64,000 nt of DNA from contig NZ_JARKOZ010000044.1 in the NCBI RefSeq assembly GCF_029978005.1, forward strand, positions 62,001 through 126,000. The letters run 5' to 3'. This document shows, in pieces, positions 34,010 to 42,884 of this stretch. The DNA is from Solidesulfovibrio sp. (lineage in GTDB: Bacteria; Desulfobacterota; Desulfovibrionia; Desulfovibrionales; Desulfovibrionaceae). The notes beneath the pieces are model-generated. The model saw only the letters and a program-made list of their open reading frames with translations. It did not search any database and was not told the origin of the DNA. The position numbers and the translations under genes are program-made. Positions within the stretch are counted from its first letter, which is position 1, and each line of letters opens with the position of its first letter.

Positions 34010-34918
34010 ATGTCTGATCCTCCCAGCAATGCCCTGACGGTTGATGTGGAGGATTATTATCATGTCAGCGCCTTCGAATCCGTCATCGCGCCCGGGACCT
34101 GGGACGGACTCGAATCCCGGGTCGAAGCCAACACCCGGCGCGCGCTGGATTTGCTGGCTGCGTATAAGCTTGCCGCAACCTTTTTCGTGCTCGGCTGGGT
34201 GGCCAAGCGCCACCCCGATCTGGTGCGGGCCGTCCAGGCCGCCGGCCATGAGATCGCCTGCCACGGTTTTCAACACCGACGCATCCTCTTCCAAACGCCA
34301 GAAGCCTTCCGCCGGGACGTTGCGTCGGCCAAGGCCCTGCTGGAGGATATCACCGGCCAGCCGATCCGGGGATACCGCGCCCCGAGCTACTCCATCACGC
34401 CGGCGACCGCATGGGCCCTGGATATCCTGATAGAGGAGGGGTTCGCGTATGATTCCAGCGTGTTCCCTGTCGTGCACGACCTGTACGGGTTTCCCGGAGC
34501 CCCGCCGTATCCCCACTGCATAGCGCGCCCTTGCGGCAAGATCCTCGAGTTTCCTCCGACGACGTTGCGCCTGAACTTCCTGGTCCGTTCCCTGGCCCTG
34601 CCCATCGCGGGGGGAGGATATCTCCGGCTTTTCCCCGGTTGGTTCACCCGATGGGGGCTCGCCCGGTTGGCTCGCGACGAAGGCCGGCCGTGCGCCGTGT
34701 ATTTCCATCCCTGGGAAATCGATCCTGGTCAGCCCCGTATAAAGGCCGGCTGGAAGTCCCGGTTCCGGCACTACTACAACCTGGAGAAGATGGAACGTCG
34801 CTTACGCGACTTGTTTGAAAACATGGCGTTCGCACCGATGGGCATGGTCTTGGCGGCGTTGGAGCCGCTCCCTGTCTTTTCCCTGGAACGCCCGCTTCCC
34901 GCAAGCCGCCTTTCCTAA
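34010..34918 (+). CDS. Polysaccharide deacetylase with DUF3473 (exosortase A system)
   Basis: A 302-residue NodB-fold deacetylase. The metal and catalytic site is visible as LTVDVEDYYH (the Asp pair at the strand end) and HGFQHRR (metal His). RGYRAPSYSI is also conserved. After the NodB core comes the DUF3473 extension (GGGYLRLFP, YFHPWEID). No signal peptide is seen, so it may act on lipid-linked or cytosolic intermediates, or leave by an unusual route. It removes N- or O-acetyl groups from a sugar polymer. It begins 8 bases after the beta-barrel gene with GAGGCGAGC before the ATG. Confidence 0.88.
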   Translation: MSDPPSNALTVDVEDYYHVSAFESVIAPGTWDGLESRVEANTRRALDLLAAYKLAATFFVLGWVAKRHPDLVRAVQAAGHEIACHGFQHRRILFQTPEAFRRDVASAKALLEDITGQPIRGYRAPSYSITPATAWALDILIEEGFAYDSSVFPVVHDLYGFPGAPPYPHCIARPCGKILEFPPTTLRLNFLVRSLALPIAGGGYLRLFPGWFTRWGLARLARDEGRPCAVYFHPWEIDPGQPRIKAGWKSRFRHYYNLEKMERRLRDLFENMAFAPMGMVLAALEPLPVFSLERPLPASRLS

Positions 34919-34962
34919 ACATCCCACCCGCTCGCCAAACCACGAGCCAGCAGGATCGCATC

Positions 34963-36366
34963 ATGGGCATCAATTCCCTTTTGGGGCTTTTCGGATCGAT
35001 GACATTTAGCCAGCCGTGGGTGATGACCGTATTTTTCTTGCTCTTTTACATCGCCCTGGGGTGTCTGGCCATTGTGCGTCCGGTCGCCGCCATGGTCATG
35101 TATTTCGGCACTTCCATCATGAACCCCCAGGCGAGCTATCCCATCTTCATGGGCATTCCCCTGGCCAAGATCACGGCCGGGATGGGGCTGGCCGTTTGCC
35201 TGCTCAACGTGCGCAGGCTCAACTTCCGTTTCCCGCTGACCATGATGACCATGGCCGCCTTTTTGGTCATGGCCTGTGTGAGCGCCCTGGCGGCCGTGCA
35301 GCCGGAGTTGGCGGAAAAGCGCCTTGATGAATTCCTCAAGGTGGGGCTGCTGACGATGCTGACGGTCTGGGCCATGGCGGATCGAAAGGACTACAGCTTC
35401 TTTTTCTGGGGAATAGTGGCCTGCTTGTCCTACGATATCCTCAAAAGCCTTGTGGAAACCCAAACGCGACAGGCCTGGGTCGGCATCCAGGGCGTCGCCG
35501 GCTGGATCAATGACTCCAACGACTGGGCCTTGGCCTTGGCCATGGGGCTGCCGCTGTTCTACGTCGCGCTGGCCCTTCACTGGCACCGGGGGTGGAAGGC
35601 GCGCATCCTCTTCGGGCTGGCGGCAATCGGCGGGCTTTTGACCCTGACCCTCACCTATTCGCGGGGGGGCTTCCTGGCTGCCGCCATGTCCGGACTGGTT
35701 TTTTTGCTCCTTGACCGCAAGCCGTGGCGGGCCGTCTGGGTCGGCTGCTTGATGGTGCTCGTGGTCTCTTTTTATATGCCCGGCTCTTATGTGGACAGGG
35801 TGGAGAGCATTTTCGGGCTCGGACAACAGGCCGAGTCGGCCTGGGAGAGGCCGTCGGACGATCCCGAGGAATACAACGGTACGGAAAGGGTGTATTACTG
35901 GAGGATTGCTTATGAGGTCATGCGGGAGAATCCTCTCAAAGGGGTGGGATGGGGTAATTTTGTGAAGGAATACGAACGACGCCTCAACACGACGGAAGGA
36001 TTTGTGGCTCACAGCACCTGGTTTCAAGTGGGGGCCGAAGCTGGAGAGATAACGCTTTTCCTCTATGCCATGATGATCGTGTTGACGCTTGTCGCGACGT
36101 TTCGGGCCTATCTGCGGGCCAGGCGGGCCGGGGATGCCTGGGCGCAATTGCATTGCCGCGGAGTCATCGCAGGGATAATCGCTTTCTGCGTCGGCGGCTC
36201 CTTCCTGAGTCGGGAAAATTCCGAGCTTCTTTTCGTCTACATCGCCATGGCGGCCGTGCTGTCCGGCCTTGTTCCGCGCGCGCTGCCCTCGCCGGCAAGC
36301 AGGGCCGCCGACTTGACGGCAGGGGCGGCTGTCCGTGGCGTGACTGGCGCGGTGCGCCAAGCCTAG
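34963..36366 (+). CDS. O-antigen ligase/polymerase-like membrane protein, exosortase A associated
   Basis: A 467-residue membrane protein with about ten helices (VFFLLFYIALGCLAIV, MMTMAAFLVMACVSALA, and others). A large loop near residues 280-345 contains YYWRIAYEVMRENPLKGVGWGNF, the conserved feature of O-antigen ligase/Wzy-type proteins, and VAHSTWFQVGAEAGEITLFLY, which carries the HS motif. It matches the putative O-glycosylation ligase subfamily found with exosortase A. It may polymerise repeat units or transfer glycan onto a protein or lipid acceptor in the periplasm. Sequence alone does not tell which. A link to glycosylated PEP-CTERM protein is attractive but is inference. Confidence 0.85.
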   Translation: MGINSLLGLFGSMTFSQPWVMTVFFLLFYIALGCLAIVRPVAAMVMYFGTSIMNPQASYPIFMGIPLAKITAGMGLAVCLLNVRRLNFRFPLTMMTMAAFLVMACVSALAAVQPELAEKRLDEFLKVGLLTMLTVWAMADRKDYSFFFWGIVACLSYDILKSLVETQTRQAWVGIQGVAGWINDSNDWALALAMGLPLFYVALALHWHRGWKARILFGLAAIGGLLTLTLTYSRGGFLAAAMSGLVFLLLDRKPWRAVWVGCLMVLVVSFYMPGSYVDRVESIFGLGQQAESAWERPSDDPEEYNGTERVYYWRIAYEVMRENPLKGVGWGNFVKEYERRLNTTEGFVAHSTWFQVGAEAGEITLFLYAMMIVLTLVATFRAYLRARRAGDAWAQLHCRGVIAGIIAFCVGGSFLSRENSELLFVYIAMAAVLSGLVPRALPSPASRAADLTAGAAVRGVTGAVRQA

Positions 36367-36498
36367 TTTCCCGTCGATACAGGGATATTTTATAAAGATG
36401 CAACCCGAAGGGCTGGCAGGCGGGTAGAGGACATTCCCCGGCCGGCGTTTCCGGTCCTGGGCGGTCCATGGCTGCAGCCTGGCCAGGGGGCCACTCCC

Positions 36499-37722
36499 AT
36501 GCAGGTTCTGGTTTACACGTCGCTGTATCCCAATGCGGCGAACGCCGTTCACGGCATATTCGTCGCCCGACTGGTGCTCGCCCTGACCCGGCTGGTCCAG
36601 GTGCGGCTGGTGGTCCCGGAAAACGGCTACCACTGGCTGGCGTCCGTTCCCCGCCGCTGCGGCCAGCCCCAGGAGGGGATCGTCGAGACGGATCGCTGTC
36701 GTTTCTGGACCATCCCCAGGCTGCTCAAATCCCTGGACAGCCGTTTCATGGCCTGGTGGAGCGGCAAATGCTTCCGCCGGGCCCTGGCGTTCGAGCCCGA
36801 CCTCATCCACGCCCACTACGCCTATCCGGACGGCGCCGCGGCAGCCAGCCTGGCCGCCCGGTCCGGGCTTCCCTTGGTGGTCACCTGCCACGGTTCGGAC
36901 ATCAATGTCCTGGCCCGGCATCCGGCGCGAAGGCGCATCATCGCAAAGACCCTGCGTCAGGCTGCGGCCGTGGTGGCGGTCTCGCAGGACTTGGCCGGAA
37001 AAATCGCCCGCCTCGGCGTAGACCCCGGACGCATCCTCCATATTCCCAATGGGGTGGATTGCGACAGGTTCCCCTTGGCGGACAAGGGGCAAGCGCGTCG
37101 GGACCTGCACCTGGAAGCAGGGGTTCCCCTGGTCGCAGCCGCGGGACGCCTGGAGCCGGTCAAGGGATACGACCGCCTGTTGCGCGCCCTGGTCCTGCTC
37201 CCGGACGTGCATCTTGCGCTGGTCGGAGACGGCAGCCAGGGGCCGGCCCTCCAGCGCCTGGCCCGGGAGCTTGGCCTTGCCCGGCGCGTGCGCTTTGCCG
37301 GCCGGGTGTCCCACGACGCGCTGGCTGCCTATTACCAGGCCGCCGATGCGCTGGCCATTTCCAGCCACAGCGAAGGCTGGCCCACGGTGATCCATGAGGC
37401 CCTGGCCTGCGGGACGCCCGTGGTGGCCCCGGCCTTGGGCGGCATTGCCGAGGCCCTGGCCGATCCCCGCGCCGGGGTGCTGCTTGACTCGGCCGAGCCC
37501 GAGCCGCTGGCCGCGGGCATCCGGCGCGTCCTGGCCTTAACCGTTGATCCTTGCGCACTGCGCCAAATCGCGGCCGCGCACGATTGGTCGCGCATCGCCG
37601 CGCGGTATGCGGCGCTTTATGCGTGCGTGTTGCGGCACACCCCGAACTTCCCGCAGGAGGTCTCCCATGAGTTTCTTCCGAAAAATGCTGCTCGCGGCCC
37701 TGCTGCCGCTTCTGCTCCTTGA
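36499..37722 (+). CDS. Glycosyltransferase family 4
   Basis: A 407-residue retaining glycosyltransferase with the GT-B fold. The N-terminal domain has SLYPNAANAVHGIFVARLVLAL and VTCHGSDINVL (acceptor side). The C-terminal nucleotide-sugar domain has GRLEPVKGYDRLLRAL, LVGDGSQGPALQ and SEGWPTVIHEALACGTPVVAP (the E-x7-E motif). It is cytoplasmic and adds one sugar, of unknown type, to the repeat unit. The final ~18 residues overlap the start of the next gene by 56 bases, so the C-terminal tail may not be functionally important. Confidence 0.88.
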   Translation: MQVLVYTSLYPNAANAVHGIFVARLVLALTRLVQVRLVVPENGYHWLASVPRRCGQPQEGIVETDRCRFWTIPRLLKSLDSRFMAWWSGKCFRRALAFEPDLIHAHYAYPDGAAAASLAARSGLPLVVTCHGSDINVLARHPARRRIIAKTLRQAAAVVAVSQDLAGKIARLGVDPGRILHIPNGVDCDRFPLADKGQARRDLHLEAGVPLVAAAGRLEPVKGYDRLLRALVLLPDVHLALVGDGSQGPALQRLARELGLARRVRFAGRVSHDALAAYYQAADALAISSHSEGWPTVIHEALACGTPVVAPALGGIAEALADPRAGVLLDSAEPEPLAAGIRRVLALTVDPCALRQIAAAHDWSRIAARYAALYACVLRHTPNFPQEVSHEFLPKNAARGPAAASAP

Positions 37723-38701
37723 AGCGTCTTCCGTCCTTGCCGGCCAGGAAGTCCAGGTGCGGCCAGGCGACGATCCGGACACGCTCAGCAATCGGCTCCG
37801 TTCCCTGGCCCCCGGAAGCGTCGTGCGGCTCATGCCGGGGACATACGGCAAAAGCCTGCGCATATCCGAGCTTCGGGGCACGCCCCAAGCCCCCATCCGC
37901 ATTGCCGCCGCACCGGGCGCCTCCTTGGAGGGGCGGGGAGATCAGGGAGCCAAAAGCTTTGCTCACGGTTCCGGCATCCTGTTGGAAAAATCCAGCCACG
38001 TGGTCATCGAGGGCCTGACCATCTCCGGGTTCCAACGCGGCGTCACCGTGGGGAACTGCCAGTCGGTGACCCTTAAGGGCAACACCATCCGCGACGTGGA
38101 CAGTTACGGGATCATGTCCTACCGCAGCGACGGCACGGCCATCGTCGAGAACCGCATCGAGCGCTGCCATTCCGAGCACGGCATCTATGTCAGCGACGTG
38201 GCGGCGAACATCGTGATCGCCAAAAACATCATCCGCGACACCCACGTCAACGGCATCCACATCAACGGCGCGGTGGCCGGGCCGGTCATCACCGACAACC
38301 AGCTCGAACGCACCGGCTCCTTCCCCACCAAGGAAGGCGGCGCCGGCCTCACCCTCGTCGGCGGGACCACGGCGCCGATGGTCGCGCGCAACCACTTCAA
38401 GAACATCTACGGCCAGGGCATCACCCTCGACGCCCCCAATGCCGTGATCGAGGCCAACACCTTCGAGTCATGCGCCTGGAGCGGCGTCCTCGGCCTGGCC
38501 CATGGCACGGGCCTGCGCTTGTCGGGCAACGATTTCCGCAACGCCGCCGTGATCCCGCTCCAGTTCAGTCCGGCCGTCATCGCCTCGATGACCGCCGCCG
38601 GCGACCGTTATTCCAGCACCTTTCCCGTGTGCGAATCCCCCGACAACAAGCGGACCTATTCCCTCAAGGAATGGCAGGCGTTGGGCAAAGATGTCCAGTG
38701 A
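37667..38701 (+). CDS. Secreted right-handed beta-helix protein (PbH1 repeats)
   Basis: A 344-residue exported protein. The ATG at 37667 has GCAGGAGG 6 bases upstream, and the signal peptide follows at once (MLLAALLPLLLLEASSVLAG), so the track start at 37544 is wrong. The body is a run of parallel beta-helix turns (SSHVVIEGLTISGF, CQSVTLKGNTIRDV, AANIVIAKNIIRDT, AGPVITDNQLERTG). This fold is used by polysaccharide lyases, epimerases (AlgG type) and NosD/pectate-lyase-like proteins. No catalytic signature is certain. In this operon it likely edits, cleaves or binds the nascent polymer in the periplasm. Confidence 0.82.
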   Translation: MSFFRKMLLAALLPLLLLEASSVLAGQEVQVRPGDDPDTLSNRLRSLAPGSVVRLMPGTYGKSLRISELRGTPQAPIRIAAAPGASLEGRGDQGAKSFAHGSGILLEKSSHVVIEGLTISGFQRGVTVGNCQSVTLKGNTIRDVDSYGIMSYRSDGTAIVENRIERCHSEHGIYVSDVAANIVIAKNIIRDTHVNGIHINGAVAGPVITDNQLERTGSFPTKEGGAGLTLVGGTTAPMVARNHFKNIYGQGITLDAPNAVIEANTFESCAWSGVLGLAHGTGLRLSGNDFRNAAVIPLQFSPAVIASMTAAGDRYSSTFPVCESPDNKRTYSLKEWQALGKDVQ

Positions 38702-39875
38702 ACCGCAACGGCCCGTCGTGGTCTATCACCACCGCACCCAAGGCGTGGACGCCCAGGGCATCCACGTCCACGAGATGTGCCGGGCGTTCGAAACGCTGGG
38801 CTACACGGTGGCCAAGGTGGCGCTGCACGCCCGGGAACAGGTGGGGCGGGATTCCCGTCCGGGCCTGGTCAGCCGTCTTGTCGCCCGCCTGCCGCCCGCG
38901 GCCTACGAGTTGCTGGAACTGGGGTACAACCTCGTCGGCGTGCCCCGGCTCTACCGGGCCGTCCGACGGCATCGCCCCGCGTTCGTTTACGAGCGGTACT
39001 CGCTCTACAACCTGAGCGGAATCGTGGTGTCCAAACTGACGGGCGTCCCCCTGGTCCTCGAGGTGAACTCCCCCCTGGCCAGGGAAAAGGCGCTGCACGG
39101 AGGTTTGGCCTTCCGACGCCTGGCCCAGGCGATGGAGACGTATATCGTCAACCACGCCACCCGGACCATCGCCGTCACCGGCGTGCTGCGGGGCATGCTG
39201 GTGGAGAGGGGGGCCGAGGCGGCCCGGATCGCGGTCATGCACAACGGGGTCAATCCCGGCGACTTCGACGACCCGGCAAAGCCCGCAGGCCAGGCCGCAT
39301 TCCCCGTCAGGCTGGGGTTTGTCGGCTGGTTCCGGCCGTGGCACGGGCTGCTGGAAATGGTCGCCGCCCTCCATGAACACGGTCTGTTCCGGGAGGGGGT
39401 CGCTTTGCTGCTGGTCGGGGACGGGCCGATCAGGCCGGATCTGGAACGGATGATTCGCCGATGCCGCCTTGAGGACCGCGTGACCATCACCGGACCCACG
39501 GACCGCCGGGTCCTGCCCGGCCTTCTGGAGGGGGTGGATATCGCGATTCAGCCGGCGGCTACGGCATACGCCTCTCCCATGAAGCTTTTCGAGTATCTGG
39601 CTGCGGGCAAGGCCGTGGTGGCCCCGGATCAGGACAACATTCGCGAGGTGGTGCGCCACGGAAAAGATGCCCTGCTTTTCGCTCCCGGCGATTGGGACGA
39701 CTTCGCCGGACAGGTCCGCTCCCTCGTGCGCGATCCGGCCTTACGCCAGCGATTGGGCCAGGCCGCCCGCCGGTCCATGGTCGAAAACCGGCGGACGTGG
39801 ACGGACAACGCGGCCCGGGTCGTGGCTTTGCTCGGCAAGCCGTTCCCGAGCCGCGGGCGGCCACCCCGACCATAA
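38691..39875 (+). CDS. Glycosyltransferase family 4
   Basis: A 394-residue GT-B enzyme. N-terminal YHHRTQGVDAQGIHVHEMCRAF and C-terminal GWFRPWHGLLEMVAAL, LVGDGPIRPDLE and SPMKLFEYLAAGKAVVAPDQDNIREVV identify a retaining GT4. It overlaps the beta-helix gene by 11 bases and ends 23 bases from the convergent epimerase gene, so it is the last gene of the first EPS operon. The sugar donor is unknown. Confidence 0.87.
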   Translation: MSSEPQRPVVVYHHRTQGVDAQGIHVHEMCRAFETLGYTVAKVALHAREQVGRDSRPGLVSRLVARLPPAAYELLELGYNLVGVPRLYRAVRRHRPAFVYERYSLYNLSGIVVSKLTGVPLVLEVNSPLAREKALHGGLAFRRLAQAMETYIVNHATRTIAVTGVLRGMLVERGAEAARIAVMHNGVNPGDFDDPAKPAGQAAFPVRLGFVGWFRPWHGLLEMVAALHEHGLFREGVALLLVGDGPIRPDLERMIRRCRLEDRVTITGPTDRRVLPGLLEGVDIAIQPAATAYASPMKLFEYLAAGKAVVAPDQDNIREVVRHGKDALLFAPGDWDDFAGQVRSLVRDPALRQRLGQAARRSMVENRRTWTDNAARVVALLGKPFPSRGRPPRP

Positions 39876-39898
39876 GGGGCAAAGACGCAGCCGTCGTT

Positions 39899-40888
39899 TT
39901 ACCGGACGACCTGGGCTTCCCGCTCAAGGGGGGCGGCGATTTCGCGCATGCCGGCGACGGTCTTGGCCAGGCCCTCTTTGATCGAAATGCCCGGAATCCA
40001 GCCCGTGTCGCGCAGAAGCTTCGAATTATCGGCCACGGAGTAACGGATGTCGCCCTGACGCGCCTCGGCGTAGATGGGTTTGTTGGTTCGCTTGGCCATG
40101 CGTACGGTCAACCTGGCCAACATGTTGATGCTGACCCCGCAACCGGTGCCTACGTTGTACACCCCGGAAAGCGGCCACCCCCTCATGAAGCCCGCGGCCG
40201 TCGTCAAGGCCCGCAGGGCGTCCTCCAGAAAAAGAAAATCCCGTAGTTGCATGCCGTCCCCATGGATGATCGGGGGAAGTCCCGCTTGGGTCCTTTCCAG
40301 AAACTTGCGCACCACGCCGTCGTAGGGCCCTGCCTTGGCGCGGGTGGGGCCGTAGATGTTGAAAAAACGCAGGGAACACCCGTATCCCGATTGGTCGATG
40401 GCCTGCGACACCAGATACTTGGACAATCCGTAGGGGCTTATGGGATCGCCGGCGTCCGCTTCGAAAACCGGTCTGAGGAGGGGACTGCCGTATTCGGCGG
40501 CGGAACCAGCGAAGACGAAGGTCCGGCATTCGTACTGTATGGCCTTGGAATGCAGGAAGCTGGATGCCTCATGATTGACCTTCATGGTCTGCGCGACATG
40601 GTCCATGGAATAGGGCACGCTGATAATGGCCGCCAGATGAAATATGGCAGATATTGGAGAATGTTTTTTAATGAGTTGTTCCATGAACAATGTATTTGTT
40701 ATGGATTTGTTGTGAAATAGAAAGGCCGGATCGCCGATGAAGTCGGTCATGTTGTCTAACGATCCTGAGAAAAGATTGTCGACGCCGATGACGATGCACC
40801 CCATCCGAAGTAACCTCTTCGTCAAGTTTGAGCCGACATTTCCTGCGCATCCTGTCACGATACATATTGGCTTGGTTGAGCAGGTCAT
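39899..40888 (-). CDS. NAD-dependent nucleotide-sugar epimerase/dehydratase (GalE-like SDR)
   Basis: A 329-residue extended short-chain dehydrogenase. The NAD site is VTGCAGNVGSNL with Asp in VIGVDNLFSG (NAD preference). The catalytic residues are SAAEYG and the YxxxK motif in SPYGLSKYLV, and the substrate region has RFFNIYGP. It likely interconverts a UDP- or GDP-sugar for the glycosyltransferases around it; the substrate is not certain. The ATG at 40888 has GAGGT 8 bases upstream; the long extension of the track ORF (to 41584) has no homology. It is the only minus-strand gene in this half of the locus, and its first third is A+T-richer than the rest. Confidence 0.86.
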   Translation of the reverse strand: MTCSTKPICIVTGCAGNVGSNLTKRLLRMGCIVIGVDNLFSGSLDNMTDFIGDPAFLFHNKSITNTLFMEQLIKKHSPISAIFHLAAIISVPYSMDHVAQTMKVNHEASSFLHSKAIQYECRTFVFAGSAAEYGSPLLRPVFEADAGDPISPYGLSKYLVSQAIDQSGYGCSLRFFNIYGPTRAKAGPYDGVVRKFLERTQAGLPPIIHGDGMQLRDFLFLEDALRALTTAAGFMRGWPLSGVYNVGTGCGVSINMLARLTVRMAKRTNKPIYAEARQGDIRYSVADNSKLLRDTGWIPGISIKEGLAKTVAGMREIAAPLEREAQVVR

Positions 40889-41624
40889 GAGCTGGCTACC
40901 TCGTATGTTGTATGGTTGGTATGGAGCTGTGGCTTGGTCGCCGTGATAAATGTTGAGGATATGCATAATATTGTATGGAACTCGCCAAATTATATAGTTA
41001 TATTGGTGCGTTGCGATGAGCGTGCGGTTCGCGTTCAACTGTTGCCGCGTTGGTTCGATGTTCGGGGTTGATGTTTCGGATTCCGCTAGAGCAAGCGCCG
41101 TGCCTCTGGGGATGGCGCTTAGTATGGTGGAATAATAAACAAAAAAATCGGCGTGTGCCGGGGAGGCGAATTTTGAGGGCCAGAACCGACAGTCTTTGTC
41201 GGGATTGCTTACAGAGCGTGCCGAAGGACGAGGTCTCAGGAAACGTGCCGCGGCCAGAGAAGTGCGCGGGGGATGGGCCAGGGTCGCGGCCGATCCGGGT
41301 CGCATCGAAAATAGATCGTGTTTGAAGTCTGTTGGAGGAGAAAGACTTTCCCAAAACGATGGGGACTGTGGCCGTCGAGGTTTGCCGACCGGCAGGGCGA
41401 TGGAGGGCGGCCCGTTGGCCCGGGAGGGTTGGCCCGCATACGCCCGGCGTATGCTCCCGCAGGCGGCGGGGAGGGTCGACGAAGCCGCCGGACGGACGGG
41501 AAAAAACAATCGGCGCAAGTCGCGGATTAGGTAGCAGCCCCCATCGCGGGGAATGTTTCGGCGGCGTAGAGAAGCAAAAGGCAAGGGAAGTTATCGGCGG
41601 CAGAGTTCTTGTGACCGGAGAACG
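40889..41624. other. Divergent promoter region, no supported gene
   Basis: About 735 bases between the epimerase (minus) and the Stp1 operon (plus). The first 120 bases are A+T-rich and carry a minus-strand TATAAT at 40989-40994 without a good -35 partner. From about 41170 the sequence becomes GC-rich. ORFs such as 41332-41628 have a GGAGGAG upstream but the encoded residues look random. The start of the long glycan operon must lie here. Confidence 0.45.
41436..41454. repeat. Perfect inverted repeat in the operon leader
   Basis: GCATACG and CGTATGC flank a 5-base centre (CCCGG). It lies 170-190 bases before the Stp1 start. It could be an operator for a dimeric regulator or a small RNA hairpin; no T run follows, so it is not an intrinsic terminator. 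Confidence 0.35.
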
Positions 41625-42878
41625 ATGATGCTGCGTGAAGGCACGCTACGATCCACAGGCGATACGCCGACCGTGCATCCTGGCGGAGCGCGGGAAATCC
41701 TCGTGTTGTGCCATCGCATTCCCTATCCCCCCCACAAAGGGGATAAGATCAGGTCCTTTCATCTGGTGCGCCATCTGGCCGAACGGGGGTGGCGCATCCA
41801 TCTCGGCATGTTGGCGGACGACCCGGGCGACCTGATCCACCGCGAGGCGTTGCGGCCTTACTGCGCAAGCCTGGCGGTGCAGCGGATGCCCTGGTGGCGC
41901 AGACTGCGATCCCCCTTGGGGGCGATCAGGGGAACGTCGTTTTCCGTGGAATGCTTCCGCGACGGCTCCTTGCAGGACTATGTGGATACGGTCCTGGCTT
42001 CGCGGCCAATCGAAGCCGCCCTGGCGGTCAGCGCGCCCATGGCCGAATACCTGCGCGCGACGCCGGGACCTTTGCCGCCGAGGATGCTCCTGGATTTGGT
42101 GGATGTGGATTCCGAGAAGTGGCGCGCCTACGCCGGCCGCACCGCCTGGCCGCTCAACCGCGTGTACGCCCTGGAAGCACGGCTTCTTGGCCGGTACGAG
42201 CGCCTGGTTTCCGAAATGTTTCAGATCACGCTTCTGGTCACCGAGGCCGAGTCGTCGCTTTTCCGCCGGATCGGCGGCGCGAAGGACAAGGTCCGCACCC
42301 TCTCCAACGGCGTCGATCTGGAGTATTTTGTCCCGCCCGATCCCGCCGCACGCGTCCGAGGGCGGACGGTCTTTTGCGGGGCCATGGATTACCGGCCCAA
42401 CATCGACGCCATGGTCTGGTTCGCCACCGCCGTTCTGCCGCGTCTGCGCCGACGCCTGCCGGAAACCACCCTGACGATCGTGGGGGCCAACCCGACCCCC
42501 CCGGTGCGCGCGTTGGCCGCACTGCCCGGGGTGCGCGTGACGGGCGGCGTGGGCGATGTGCGCCCCTATGTCGCCGAGGCGGCCTTGTCCGTGGCCCCCA
42601 TGCGTCTGGCCCGGGGGGTGCAAAACAAGGTCTTGGAAGCCATGGCCATGGGCAAGGCGGTGTTGGCCACGCCGCAGGCCTTTGAGGGGATCGAGGCCGT
42701 CGCCGGTCAGGACCTGGCCGTGGCCCCGGACGACCCCGAGGCCTTCGCCGCAGCCGCCCTGAAACTGCTGCTGTCCCCGGAAGCTGCGGCGAGCATGGGC
42801 GCGTGCGCCAGACGGCGCGTGGAGCAAGGCTACAGCTGGTCAGCGCGATTGGCGCCGCTCGAAAACATGTTGGGGTAG
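41625..42878 (+). CDS. Stp1-type glycosyltransferase, PEP-CTERM/EpsH1 associated
   Basis: A GT-B enzyme of 417 residues. The N-terminal block ILVLCHRIPYPPHKGDKIRSFHL is the signature of the exosortase-linked sugar transferase subfamily (stp1). DLVDVDSEKWRAYA and the C-terminal FCGAMDYRPNIDAMVWFA, RLARGVQNKVLEAMAMGKAVLATPQAFEG complete it. The ATG at 41625 (or 41628) follows CGGAG; the upstream part of the track ORF is not needed. It opens the second, long glycan operon and shows that this operon belongs to the exosortase system too. Confidence 0.88.
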   Translation: MMLREGTLRSTGDTPTVHPGGAREILVLCHRIPYPPHKGDKIRSFHLVRHLAERGWRIHLGMLADDPGDLIHREALRPYCASLAVQRMPWWRRLRSPLGAIRGTSFSVECFRDGSLQDYVDTVLASRPIEAALAVSAPMAEYLRATPGPLPPRMLLDLVDVDSEKWRAYAGRTAWPLNRVYALEARLLGRYERLVSEMFQITLLVTEAESSLFRRIGGAKDKVRTLSNGVDLEYFVPPDPAARVRGRTVFCGAMDYRPNIDAMVWFATAVLPRLRRRLPETTLTIVGANPTPPVRALAALPGVRVTGGVGDVRPYVAEAALSVAPMRLARGVQNKVLEAMAMGKAVLATPQAFEGIEAVAGQDLAVAPDDPEAFAAAALKLLLSPEAAASMGACARRRVEQGYSWSARLAPLENMLG

Positions 42879-42884
42879 CCAGGG

